NCBI GenBank assembly: GCA_026398415.1
Contig: JAPLSY010000086.1
Span: forward strand, 1 to 64,000
Reading direction: 5' to 3'
Source: Kiritimatiellota bacterium
GTDB taxonomy: Bacteria > Verrucomicrobiota > Kiritimatiellia > JAAZAB01
DNA length: 64,000 nt
Positions within the stretch are counted from its first letter, which is position 1, and every line of letters starts with the position of its first letter. Shown piece after piece: positions 49,425 through 59,603 of the stretch. Made by a program: the position numbers and the translations under genes. The notes beneath the pieces were generated by a model. It saw nothing but the letters and a program-made list of their open reading frames with translations, was not told the origin of the DNA and did no database searches.

Positions 49425-51596
49425 TCAGACTTTGGTGGGCGCTTTGGCGAGCAGCGCGGCTAACTCGGCCTTGATTGCCGCCGTGCCTTTAATTTCAGGC
49501 AGTATCCTGTTCAGCCAGTGCGGCATCCACCAATTGGCCTTACCAAGGAGTTCCATGGTCGCCGGCACCAGCACAATGCGTATCACCGTTGCATCGATGA
49601 GTATGGCGCTTGCAAGTCCCAGGCCGATCTGTTTGATGAATACATTGGGATCGAAGATGAACACCCCGAACACAAATACCATAATAGCAGCCGCGGCCGT
49701 AATGACGCGCGCCGTGGCCGTCAAGCCATCGGCAACGGCAAGACTATTGTCACCGGTTCGAATGTATTGCTCCCGAATGCTCGAAAGGAGAAAAACCTCG
49801 TAGTCCATCGAAAGTCCGAATAAAATGGCAAACATGATCATGGGCACGAATGCCGGCACCGGCGTTTCCGGGATATTCAACAATTGCCCCAACCAAGTGC
49901 CGTTTACCGCATAAGACATCACACCATAGGCGGCGGCGATGGACAACAGATTCATAATGCCGGCCTTTAACGCCACCAAGAGCGACCGGAACACCACAAT
50001 AAGCAAAACGAATGACAGAAGCACAACGGTGGCAATGAATAACGGAAGCCGGCCCAGAATGTAGTCGGCATGGTCAATCGAGATCGCCGTAAATCCCCCG
50101 ACAAGCACCTTTATTCCCGTGCCCGCGATGATTTCCGGAACAATATCCTGCCGCAGTGTATTGACGAGCTTTACGGTTTGCTTCGACTGCGGCTTTGAGG
50201 TGGGATAGACATTGATGATGGCGGTGTCGCCCGCCATGTTGAAAATGGGGGGCAACACAAAGGCAACATTTTCGAGCTGCTGAAGTTTGGTAAAGAGCTG
50301 GACAAGGGTGTGCTGAATATCGCTGGCGTCCCGGGTGTCGACCACCATCAAAAGCGGACCGTTGAAGCCCGCGCCGAAGCCGGCAGTCATGAGGTCGTAA
50401 GCCCGCCGTGATGTTTCCGTTTTGGGATTGTTCCCGTCGTCAGGGAATCCGAAGCGCAACCAGGAAATTGGCGCGGTGATAACCAGCAGGATGAGTGTGC
50501 CGGCACACAGGGACATCCATGGACGGCGTTGCACGATGCGACTCCAGCGATACCAGAAACTGCGTGTGCCTTTGTTGTGTACCACTCCGACAAAGGGAAT
50601 GCGGAAGCGGTCGATGTTGTAGCCGATAAAACCGAGAATGGCGGGAAGCAGGGTCAGTGAGGCTGCCAGCATGGCCGCGACGGCCACCACCGACATGCAG
50701 AGCATTCCGTTCATATAACCCAGTCGCATTGTCACCATGCCCAGCAGCGAGACAATGACGACAACACCGGCAAACAGTACGGCGCGGCCGGCTGTAGCCA
50801 TAGCCGTGATTACCGCTGCCCGGGGCGAGAGCCCTTTGACCAGCCCGTCGCGATATCGGGTAACGATGAAAAGCGCATAGTCAACGCCGACGCCGAGACC
50901 AATCATCGTTGCCACAGTGGCCGCCCAGTCGGGGGTTCCGAATACACGCGACAACATGGCGCCGAGCCCCGCGCCGATGCCCAATCCGAATAACGCCGTG
51001 AAAATGGGCAGCCCCATCGCAAGCACGGATCCAAAGGCGATGAGCAGGATGAAGGCGGCAAAGGCGAGCGCAATGGTCTCGGCGCCCAACGCCTTCGATG
51101 CAACGAACGTGGAAACCTCGATCTGGAGCCCATTGCGTGTGCCCGGATGAACCAGATCCAGAAACTTCTTTTGGTAGTCGGCGTCGAGGTTGGCGAGCTT
51201 GTCGATGGTCCGGTCGAGGTTAACCACGGCGTACGCGGTTTTTCCGGTTGTAGCGATCTGGTTGGCCCCTTGGGGCGCGAATGGGCTGACGACCGACGCA
51301 ACGTGCGGAAATGTCGCGACTTTTTCGAGCAGCGCCTCGATCACATTCTTTGCGGCGGATGTCGTTGCGCCGGCGTCGGAGAAAAAGACGATGTTGATTG
51401 AATCGCCCTTAAGGGACGAAAAGCGGGCATCCAGCAGGTCAAATGCCTTGGTCGCTTCGGCGTCAGGCGTCTGATAGTTTGCGCGATATTCCGCGGGATA
51501 TATTCTGGCGAACAGCACTATCACGGCTAAAACGATGGCCCATATCCCCAACACCACCCAGCGATGGCGAAAACACAGGTCAGCAAGACGGATCAC
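49425..51596 (-). CDS. MMPL/RND-family lipid exporter
   Basis: The 723-residue membrane protein has the RND/MMPL fold: a first helix (FRHRWVVLGIWAIVLAVIVL), a periplasmic loop, then six helices including IGLGVGVDYALFIVTRYRDGL. A second half repeats the plan with FGLSMDYEVFLLSSIREQY. The Asp residues of both GxDY motifs that carry protons are present. MMPL proteins move lipids or glycolipids to the outer side of the membrane. The GTG start overlaps the stop of the acyltransferase gene (GTGA), so the two are made together. Substrate unknown; glycosyltransferase context suggests a glycolipid. Confidence 0.82.
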   Translation of the reverse strand: MIRLADLCFRHRWVVLGIWAIVLAVIVLFARIYPAEYRANYQTPDAEATKAFDLLDARFSSLKGDSINIVFFSDAGATTSAAKNVIEALLEKVATFPHVASVVSPFAPQGANQIATTGKTAYAVVNLDRTIDKLANLDADYQKKFLDLVHPGTRNGLQIEVSTFVASKALGAETIALAFAAFILLIAFGSVLAMGLPIFTALFGLGIGAGLGAMLSRVFGTPDWAATVATMIGLGVGVDYALFIVTRYRDGLVKGLSPRAAVITAMATAGRAVLFAGVVVIVSLLGMVTMRLGYMNGMLCMSVVAVAAMLAASLTLLPAILGFIGYNIDRFRIPFVGVVHNKGTRSFWYRWSRIVQRRPWMSLCAGTLILLVITAPISWLRFGFPDDGNNPKTETSRRAYDLMTAGFGAGFNGPLLMVVDTRDASDIQHTLVQLFTKLQQLENVAFVLPPIFNMAGDTAIINVYPTSKPQSKQTVKLVNTLRQDIVPEIIAGTGIKVLVGGFTAISIDHADYILGRLPLFIATVVLLSFVLLIVVFRSLLVALKAGIMNLLSIAAAYGVMSYAVNGTWLGQLLNIPETPVPAFVPMIMFAILFGLSMDYEVFLLSSIREQYIRTGDNSLAVADGLTATARVITAAAAIMVFVFGVFIFDPNVFIKQIGLGLASAILIDATVIRIVLVPATMELLGKANWWMPHWLNRILPEIKGTAAIKAELAALLAKAPTKV

Positions 51597-52411
51597 AAAG
51601 CGTCTCCTTGGCCATTAATATTATTTGAATGATAGCATGCAATGGTGTCTTCCATCCAACTGGCCGCTTTTTCCATCATATCGTCGATCGCTACGCTGGG
51701 ATAGGCGCCGCCAGCTCCAAGCGGCGGCGGGAAGAAAGGTTCGCCGATAACCAGCCGCATTTTGGGCCAATGGGGACTTTGCTCTTTTCCGAACAGATGA
51801 CGTCGGGTAAAAATGTAAACCATGGGAAGAATGGGCGCCTGATGAATGTAGGACAGATAAAAAGCGCCGTGTTTGAAGCGGAAAATCTCCTGGCTGAGGT
51901 AGACCAGTTCCCCTTCCGGAAGGAAAAGAACATGGTGCCCCCGTTTCAGAGCTTCGCCCACGGGGGCAATGATCATTTGTAGTCCCGCATTCGGTTTGGC
52001 CGGAATGGGAAAAGCCCGCAGGATGCGCAGGATACGCCGGATAATGGGTACTTCATAATTTCTTTGGGCAACCGAGATATACAACCGCTGCGGGAAAAGA
52101 ACCAGACTGGCAAATACGGTGTCGAAATAGTGACAATGGTTGGAAATGGCGATGCAGCCCTGTTTTTTCAGAATCTGTGCGTTTTTCCTGCCGGTCACAC
52201 GGAGTCCGTAATAAAGCGCGCAAAGCAGGCCCAGTAAATAGCAGAACAGAAAAGCCGGCAGGGTTAAGAGATGAAACCACCAGTCAAAATAGATGAATTT
52301 ATACTTTTTGGTAAAATCAATTTTCTTGGTGTTGTGCGTGATAACAATGATCTTTTCGGTCGGTATCTCTCTGCGCTGCTTTTTTATCATCGTTGTCTTT
52401 GCTTGTATCAT
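51593..52411 (-). CDS. PlsC-like lysophospholipid acyltransferase
   Basis: The 272-residue protein has one or two N-terminal hydrophobic helices (FHLLTLPAFLFCYLLGLLCALYYGL) and the acyltransferase motifs: NHCHYFD (H-x4-D), FLPEGEL and later PILPMVYIF. It transfers fatty acyl groups onto a glycerol or sugar lipid at the inner membrane. The start is either the ATG at 52411 or an in-frame ATG at 52390; no clear ribosome site separates them. Its neighbours, a glycosyltransferase and an MMPL exporter, point to a glycolipid. Confidence 0.8.
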   Translation of the reverse strand: MIQAKTTMIKKQRREIPTEKIIVITHNTKKIDFTKKYKFIYFDWWFHLLTLPAFLFCYLLGLLCALYYGLRVTGRKNAQILKKQGCIAISNHCHYFDTVFASLVLFPQRLYISVAQRNYEVPIIRRILRILRAFPIPAKPNAGLQMIIAPVGEALKRGHHVLFLPEGELVYLSQEIFRFKHGAFYLSYIHQAPILPMVYIFTRRHLFGKEQSPHWPKMRLVIGEPFFPPPLGAGGAYPSVAIDDMMEKAASWMEDTIACYHSNNINGQGDAL

Positions 52412-52432
52412 GTTTGACCCACGCCAGGTTGC

Positions 52433-53554
52433 TCAAGCGTTATTGGCGCGGATCGTCTCGCGATACAGCTGCTCCATCTGGTCCATGCATTTTTTAAAAC
52501 GATATTGTTCGGCCATAGCTGCTACCTGTTCCCTGATCTTCAGGAGCTGGCCCCTGTTTTCGTACCAGTAATTAATCTTTTCAGCCAAATGGTCCACATT
52601 GTCATATTCGAAGGAAAACCGGTCATCCAGGGCAAACTGCGGAGCGGCGCTGTGTGGTGAATTTCCAACCAGGCACGGCAGGCCGCAGCCGATAGCCTCC
52701 AGACAGGCCAGACTCTCCAGGTCCACGAGCGATGCATGCACAAAGAGATCGGCCGTATTCAGATATTGAAGTTTTTCTTCCTGGGTTACGAACCGGACCA
52801 GGGGCGGCACAGGCAATTGCGCGCCTTCGGCGATCAATTTTTCCGACATTTCGCCCCTGCCGCAAAGCAACAGGTTTATTTTGTTGGCATATTTTGAGCG
52901 TTTGACCCCTTCGATCAGCAGCCGCTGCCTTTTTTCAGGAGCATGGCGTCCCATACTCATCAGAACTAAATTATCACCGAACCATTCCGGCCGCGCGTAT
53001 TTTCGGGGAGTATAATCTTCCGGTATTCCGTTGGAGACAACCTCCAAGCGGCACTTGATCCCGCCTTTTTTTAGAAGGTTAGCGGCAAAGCGGGAAGGAC
53101 ACTGGATGACAGGCACCCGTTTGAAAAGAAAGAATTTGAAAATTTCAGACAATATTGCATCCAGGAGTTTGCTGTCTTTGCCCGCTGCCGCAACTACATT
53201 ACGGGACTGAACATGGAACCCGGCGAAAAAGGGTTTATGCATGGCCCGGGCCATCTTGGCTGCGCCATATCCCAGATAAAAGGGAAGCTGGATCTGAATA
53301 ATATCGGCATCGGCGAATGCTTTCCTTAAAACGTCTTTTTCCGGGATGCCAAAAAGAAATTGCATCTTTTCAAGGGATTCCTTCATGAAGGACGGGCACG
53401 ATCCCCTTACCGCGTAATCGCCTTCACCGTTGGCATCCGTGGAGACGATCGAAACCTTGTGCCCTCGCTTCTTAAGTCCCTCTGCCAGCCGTCGGGTGGC
53501 GACACAACCGCCGTTCTCACCGTTATACGAATCAGTAACCAAAACTATTTTCAT
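52433..53554 (-). CDS. GT4-type glycosyltransferase
   Basis: The 373-residue enzyme has the GT-B layout. The N-terminal fold has VLVTDSYNGENGGCVATRRLAEGLKKRGHKV. The C-terminal donor-binding fold holds LMSMGRHAPEKRQRLLIEGV, LLLCGRGEMSEKL and the ESLACLEAIGCGLPCLVGN motif. It resembles diacylglycerol- or lipid-linked sugar transferases of the MgtA/UGDG type, but the acceptor cannot be proven. The PlsC-like gene starts 21 bp after its stop. The order glycosyltransferase, acyltransferase, exporter suggests one pathway. Confidence 0.8.
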   Translation of the reverse strand: MKIVLVTDSYNGENGGCVATRRLAEGLKKRGHKVSIVSTDANGEGDYAVRGSCPSFMKESLEKMQFLFGIPEKDVLRKAFADADIIQIQLPFYLGYGAAKMARAMHKPFFAGFHVQSRNVVAAAGKDSKLLDAILSEIFKFFLFKRVPVIQCPSRFAANLLKKGGIKCRLEVVSNGIPEDYTPRKYARPEWFGDNLVLMSMGRHAPEKRQRLLIEGVKRSKYANKINLLLCGRGEMSEKLIAEGAQLPVPPLVRFVTQEEKLQYLNTADLFVHASLVDLESLACLEAIGCGLPCLVGNSPHSAAPQFALDDRFSFEYDNVDHLAEKINYWYENRGQLLKIREQVAAMAEQYRFKKCMDQMEQLYRETIRANNA

Positions 53555-53884
53555 TCCTGCCTCGCTATTCGAAAAGCACGAATACTTAATCCAGCCGATT
53601 AGTTTGTCAGATCCGTCAATTCAAAACATTGCCGGTTGTGTATTATGCGCTTTTTTAATGTAACTGTCAGGGCATCACCATGCCTGCCCGCAAATTCATA
53701 AAAACGCGTGGGTGCTAATTTACCTGCTCATCTCCTAGACGCAAGCTAATAATAACATTATTCTGTTGGACTCGGATGGAGAGGCGGCCCGGGGTCAGAA
53801 AACCTGAAAAGAAGAGTTGACCATCGCGCTTCTTGCAAGACCGCTTTCTCGGGACGATGTGTCCTGCCAATGGAATACAATAAA

Positions 53885-54000
53885 TTTGTGTGTGGTGTGA
53901 GGTGGCCCGGTGGACGAAGACGGCCTGCCCTGCGAAGCCTTGGCGAAGCAGGGACGGCAGACTGAAGGTGGGCCGTGGGCTGATGTGAAGACCAAACGAC
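53885..54000. repeat. heptad-like stretch with inserted palindrome
   Basis: In the 472-bp gap between the glycosyltransferase and outer-membrane-protein genes the minus strand shows units TCAGCCC, ACGGCCC, ACCTTCA, GTCTGCC, GTCCCTG. A palindrome CCCTGC/GCAGGG with inner GCCTTGGC follows, then AGGCCGT, CTTCGTC, CACCGGG, CCACCTC, ACACCAC, ACACAAA. The rest of the gap (53555-53885) shows no gene or clear signal. Confidence 0.5.
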
Positions 54001-54026
54001 AGACATGGTCTTTACTATGCGTTGCC

Positions 54027-54611
54027 TCAGCCTTCTGTCCAGCGCAAGAAGACCGTGCCGACCCAACTGCTCAGATCGGCATTGGTGAGCTTGTCCAAGT
54101 CCGAACCGTTCACAAACCGGTAACCAATGCCGGCGCCCAGTTCCAGGGTGCTGGTCAGGTTGAATTCCAGGTTGATATCCGGTTCGGCAATGAACAGGTT
54201 GGCGCTGTCGGAACCGGTGGTCGCGGCGCTGTTGTTGACCTGTCCGCCGCCGGCGAACCCGCTCAGGGAGCCGTGGAAAAGCTCGGTGCTGAAAAGCGTA
54301 TAATCGGCGTGCGCGCCTGCATACCAGATGTCAAAGGCTTTGAGCTTCATGGCGCCGGAATCGGTGCTGACGCTGTTGACAAGCGTATAACCGCCCACGC
54401 CCAGATACAGCGCGCGACCGACCGATGTGCCCAGTATGCCGCCGGCCAGTTCCGTGGTTTGGTTTTTTATGGGCGTGATTTTTAGTTCCGGTCGAATAAA
54501 GAATCCCCAGTTCGCTTCTTCATCATTTACCAGTGCCTGCACCGGCGCCGCCGCTATTGTCGTCGTTGCTGCCAAGGCTATCAGGCATAATCCGGTTATG
54601 ATGGTCTTCAT
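54027..54611 (-). CDS. small outer-membrane beta-barrel protein
   Basis: The ~194-residue protein has a signal peptide (TIITGLCLIALAATTTIAAAP) and an OmpA/OmpW-size body of alternating strands, for example GALYLGVGGYTLVNSV and ELGAGIGYRFVNGS, ending VGTVFLRWTEG. The ATG at 54611 has an AAAGGG site; an upstream ATG at 54629 overlaps that site and is less likely. No family name is certain. It precedes the cardiolipin synthase gene in the reverse direction, separated by a heptad array. Confidence 0.6.
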   Translation of the reverse strand: MKTIITGLCLIALAATTTIAAAPVQALVNDEEANWGFFIRPELKITPIKNQTTELAGGILGTSVGRALYLGVGGYTLVNSVSTDSGAMKLKAFDIWYAGAHADYTLFSTELFHGSLSGFAGGGQVNNSAATTGSDSANLFIAEPDINLEFNLTSTLELGAGIGYRFVNGSDLDKLTNADLSSWVGTVFLRWTEG

Positions 54612-54631
54612 GGAGGCACCCTTTCTCATTT

Positions 54632-54684
54632 ATGATTGCTGATTTCAAAAATCCAATTTCTTATATCAAAAATCCAATCATAAG
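54632..54684. repeat. AT-rich heptad array upstream of the barrel protein
   Basis: Units TGATTGC, TGATTTC, AAAAATC, CAATTTC, TTATATC, AAAAATC and CAATCAT run in strict phase of seven between the barrel-protein start and the cardiolipin synthase stop. It is the same type as the array at 5005-5046. Confidence 0.7.
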
Positions 54685-54725
54685 ACCATTGATTTAATTT
54701 TCCGATTTAACTTTACTGTTGGTCT

Positions 54726-56239
54726 TCACAGCATTGGCATTAACAGGTAGCAGGCATTTTCCAAAAGGCGATGAGATGTGGGCCGGGTTTGCCAGGTAGC
54801 CAGGTCCAGTTCATCGCTATGAACCTGATCGTTCAACACGATTTGTTTCAGGGCGCTGATGTAGCCTGGGTCGTACACGATTAGATTGCTTTCGTAATTC
54901 AGCCGCAAACTGCGCACATCCAGGTTGGCGCTGCCGACCATGGCCAGCGTGTCGTCCACGATCAGGGCCTTGGCATGCATGAAAGGAGCGTGCCGCAGGT
55001 AAATCCGTCCGCCGGCCCTCAATACGTCCTCGTACAAAGATTGTCCCGCCAGTCCCGCATACAGGTGATTATTCTTATGTGGGATAATCAATCGGACATC
55101 CACTCCGCGCCTGGCCGCAGAACACAGTGCCTGGAGAATGTCGTGTGTAGGTACAAAGTAGGGGGTTACCACGAGTAGTTGCCGCCGGGCCGCGACCAGG
55201 CATTCGAAAAACACCTGGGAGATCACTTCCATCCCATCCGGTGTCGGGCCGCTGTTGGCCACGCGGACCATGGCCGGACCCACCGCCGGCAGATGTGGGA
55301 AATGTGCCTGCTGAAGCAAAACAGCGGGGTCGTCGTCGGTCATGAAATGCCAGTCGCGCAGGAAGGAATACTGGAGTTCCTGGACGATCGGGCCGCGGAT
55401 GGCGACGTGATAATCGCGAATGGCCGGCGCGCCCGGTCGGGACAGGTTTTCCTGCCGCAGGTTAATGCCGCCCATGAACGCCACTTCGCCATCCACCACC
55501 ATAATCTTGCGGTGGTTACGGAGGTTGAACTGAACCAGGCGCTTCAACAGGTTGGCCTGGGTCCAGCCGACAATCTGCATGTTCGGCACATGGCGATATC
55601 TCAGGAAGAACGGGCTGAGCACCGCGCCCATTGAGCCAAAGCTGTCGAACATAAATCGCACTTTCACGCCTTGGCGGGCCTTTTCCGCGAGCAGGTCGAG
55701 AAACTCGCGGCCGATGGCGTCGTTCCAGACGATAAAGGTTTGCAGGTGGACATGGTGCCGTGCGTGGCGGATGGCATCCAGCATCCGGGGGTAGGCAGCG
55801 TCGCCATCCACCAGCGGTTCAATCGCGTTGCCGCCCAGGAGCGGATAATCGGCAAGGATGGGGCTCAAAGTGTTGTTCAGGGATTGCGCGGCCGGGTCGG
55901 TCGGTTCGGCCGCCAAGGATTCGTGAACGGCGCGCCAGTAAACCAGCGGCAGGGATTCGTCCTCCCGTGCTTGGCGCTCGGTCAAGAACTCATTGTCCGC
56001 CCGCTGTTTGTGCCAGGCTTTGCGCGGCACGCGGTTGATGCCGAAGAGCAGGTACAAGAGCGGACCAATCAGCGGGAACGACCAGGAGACGAATATCCAG
56101 AGCAGGGCCGAAGTAGCCTCGCGGCGGGTATGCAGGCAACTATAAACGACCAGCAGGAACATGGTGATATGCAGGACGGCCTCCACAACGATCCAGAACC
56201 ATAACGGCTCGGCTGCCAGCAAATTAAAAATGGATCCAC

Positions 56240-56243
<4 letters not shown>
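54726..56243 (-). CDS. cardiolipin synthase (phospholipase D type)
   Basis: The ~505-residue enzyme joins two phosphatidylglycerols, or a related pair, into cardiolipin. It has two N-terminal membrane helices (LWFWIVVEAVLHITMFLLVVYS, LLWIFVSWSFPLIGPLLYLLFG) and two HKD motifs: NHRKIMVVDGEVAFMGGIN and MHAKALIVDDTLAMVGSANLD. The start ATG at 56243 overlaps the rluD stop (ATGA) and is preferred over a longer reading through rluD. Order in the reverse strand is lgt, rluD, cls. Confidence 0.88.
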
Positions 56244-57256
<1,013 letters not shown>

Positions 57257-57265
57257 AATGGATAA

Positions 57266-58051
57266 TTAATAATGGACAGAAGAATTCTTTCGTCGTCCGT
57301 CGTCTGTCGTCCGTCGTCTGTCGTCCTCTTCAGCCGGCAACAGGAACCAGATCAGGATGCCGGCCACCAGCAGGACGAGACTGAGTTCCTGCGCCACATT
57401 CATTCCCAGCCAGTGCAGGCGTTCGTCGCCGCGCCAGAATTCCAATAGGAAACGGCCCAAAGGATAAAGGATCAAGTATAGGGCAAACACCCGTCCGCTT
57501 CGCGGGCGCCGCCGGTAATACCACAGCAGGATGCCATAGACCATCAGGCAGAAAGCGGTTTCATAAAGCGGGGTAGGGTGCCGCTCCACGCCATCCACGA
57601 CAACGCACCACGGCCACGTGCCGGGTGTGCCGTAACAGCACCCGTTCAGAAAGCATCCGATCCGGCCAATGGCCTGTCCCAGCGGCAGGGCTGTAATAAC
57701 GAAATCCGCAAATGGCCGGAATGGTGCACGCTTGACGCAGGCATAAATTATGGCCGCTAGGGCGGCGCCGATAAAGCCGCCATAGTAAATCAGTCCGCCC
57801 TGGTCCACGCGGATGATCAGGGCGGGGTCTTTAATGAAGTAGTTGAGATTGGCCAGCACATAAGCGCTGCGCGCGCCGATGATCCCCGATACCATGATCC
57901 AGAATCCAAGATCTGAAACAAACGCGTAGGATCGGCCTTCCCGGCGGCCCAGCGCGGAAAGGTGCGTGATGCATGCCAGAAATGCCGCGGCGATCATAAT
58001 GCCGTACCAGTAGATCGGCCGGCCGAAGATGTAAAAACATACCGAAGACAT
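57266..58051 (-). CDS. lgt: prolipoprotein diacylglyceryl transferase
   Basis: This ~261-residue inner-membrane enzyme adds diacylglycerol to the lipobox Cys of lipoproteins. Helices such as IYWYGIMIAAAFLACITHLSALGRR, YGGFIGAALAAIIYA and LPLGQAIGRIGCFLNGCCYG are visible. The Lgt signature usually has Asn where this protein has Cys (GRIGCFLNG), a form seen in other bacteria. The ATG at 58051 has AGGAG at a good distance. The C-terminal ~18 residues come from the heptad array. LspA, the next enzyme of lipoprotein maturation, is elsewhere in the window. Confidence 0.88.
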   Translation of the reverse strand: MSSVCFYIFGRPIYWYGIMIAAAFLACITHLSALGRREGRSYAFVSDLGFWIMVSGIIGARSAYVLANLNYFIKDPALIIRVDQGGLIYYGGFIGAALAAIIYACVKRAPFRPFADFVITALPLGQAIGRIGCFLNGCCYGTPGTWPWCVVVDGVERHPTPLYETAFCLMVYGILLWYYRRRPRSGRVFALYLILYPLGRFLLEFWRGDERLHWLGMNVAQELSLVLLVAGILIWFLLPAEEDDRRRTTDDGRRKNSSVHY

Positions 58052-58239
58052 GGTTTCTCCTACAAGGTTCAGCGCTCCGCGCTGCGCGGAGTAAAGTTCA
58101 CTGTCTGCCACGCGTTACGCGTGGTTCAACGGCCTGCCTGCAACGCTGTAGCACTGTGGGCCGGTTACCGATTTTTACAGCGAATTTCCCAACCGTAAAT
58201 CTCCTAACCGTGAACCGTTGAACCTCGTAACCGTGAACC
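58052..58239. repeat. palindromes and heptad array between lgt and M20 peptidase
   Basis: CTCCGCG-CTG-CGCGGAG (58075-58091) and CCACGCGTTACGCGTGG (58106-58126 with flanks) are followed by units TAACCGT, GAACCGT, TGAACCT, GTAACCG and TGAACCT up to the peptidase stop. The second palindrome is the exact reverse complement of the one after pyrG, including two or three flanking bases each side. Confidence 0.7.
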
Positions 58240-59394
58240 TTAATTATTGCCCCATTTCATCATAATCTGGTAGTAGGCTTCCTCGGCGGCTTCAATATTG
58301 GATACGCGGCAATATTCGTCGGTCTTGTGAATATGGGCCAGGTCGCCCGGACCGAGAATAATGACCGGCGGATTGCCCAGGGCGGGGACCAGCGCGGACG
58401 CATCTGTAAAATAGTTGATCCCGCGTGGCACGGGTCGCGCTTTCAGAATTGGTTCCATGATTCCAAATACATCCTGAATCCAAGGATGATTGGCATCGGT
58501 TTCAACCGGCGGACAATCCAGGCGTCGGTTGCTGATCCGGGCGTCAACTCCCAGGCAATCTTCAACTTGGCGGTAGATGGCTGCATGCGATTGGCCCGGA
58601 ATTGTCCGGATATCCACGGCAAACGTTACGCGTTCCGGCACAATATTGATGGCGTTACCGCCGGCAATCGTGCCGATATTCAGCGTGGGTGCGCCCAAGA
58701 TGGGATTGTTCGGTGTTGGGAAGGAAAACGCCTGTAGTCGCAGAATGGCCCGGGCCGCCTTGTAAATTGCATTTATGCCTTTATCCGGCACAGAGGCGTG
58801 TGCCGCCAACCCGTCTGCTTGCGCATCCAGCCAGATGACACCCTTGTGGGCAATGCACGGGTAGTTCAAGGTCGGTTCGCCGACCACCAGGGCGCCGACC
58901 GGCGGCAGGTGTTGATCCGCTTGGGCCAGAAAGGATGCGCCTTGACAACCGGCTTCTTCCCCCGCACTCAGGATGAGCATCATGTTCGCTTTGCCGTGGG
59001 AAGCGCGGGCGGCCCGCAAGGCGGCCGTGACCATGGCGGCCACGCCGCCCTTCATATCGGACGTGCCAAGACCATATAGCTTATCGCCCTCAATACTGCC
59101 GCTGAACGGATCCCGGCTCCACGGTATTACGCCAAGCGGCACCGTATCCAGGTGGCCGCTGAAACAAACGGGTCGTTGTTCGCCCTGTCCCCCGATGCCG
59201 GTACAGACGCGGACATCGGTCCAGGCGATCAGGCAGGTACGCGCTTGGGCAAACTCCAAATACCGGGTTTTGAAACCGGACTTTTCGAACAGGGCGCCGA
59301 GGAACTTTGCGCAATCGCGTTCCTGCCCCGGCGGGTTCATGGTTTTCAGCGCAACAAGACGACGAGTTAAATCAATGGGATTCATAATGAGCAT
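58240..59394 (-). CDS. M20-family peptidase/deacylase (ArgE/DapE type)
   Basis: The ~384-residue zinc hydrolase shows metal-binding segments SGHLDTVP, YGLGTSDMKGG, SAGEEAGCQG and the dimerisation-domain text AHASVPDKGINAI. C-terminal GPGDLAHIHKTDEYCRV carries the last metal His. Family members cut N-acyl amino acids or succinyl-diaminopimelate; the substrate here is uncertain. The start is either the ATG at 59394 or one three codons later (59385); both lie in a heptad-like stretch. Confidence 0.82.
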   Translation of the reverse strand: MLIMNPIDLTRRLVALKTMNPPGQERDCAKFLGALFEKSGFKTRYLEFAQARTCLIAWTDVRVCTGIGGQGEQRPVCFSGHLDTVPLGVIPWSRDPFSGSIEGDKLYGLGTSDMKGGVAAMVTAALRAARASHGKANMMLILSAGEEAGCQGASFLAQADQHLPPVGALVVGEPTLNYPCIAHKGVIWLDAQADGLAAHASVPDKGINAIYKAARAILRLQAFSFPTPNNPILGAPTLNIGTIAGGNAINIVPERVTFAVDIRTIPGQSHAAIYRQVEDCLGVDARISNRRLDCPPVETDANHPWIQDVFGIMEPILKARPVPRGINYFTDASALVPALGNPPVIILGPGDLAHIHKTDEYCRVSNIEAAEEAYYQIMMKWGNN

Positions 59395-59465
59395 TGAACA
59401 TTATAATGCCTGAATTCAAATTCGCAGTAGGACATCGACCGTTGAATTAATAGTCATTAATATTA
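59378..59465. repeat. heptad array upstream of the M20 peptidase
   Basis: On the minus strand units ATTAATG, ACTATTA, ATTCAAC, GTCCTAC, TTGAATT, CAGGCAT, TATAATG, TTCAATG, CTCATTA run into the peptidase start. Confidence 0.5.
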
Positions 59466-59603
59466 TCGGCTATTGGGACATAAATCCAAGAATAACTTTT
59501 ATTTCAAGCTTTACAACAACAAGATTTTCATCACAATCACTGCGTTTATCATTGCACCTGAATGCGCCGTCCGGTCACTATTGGTTCGGAGAGTTGATAA
59601 ATT

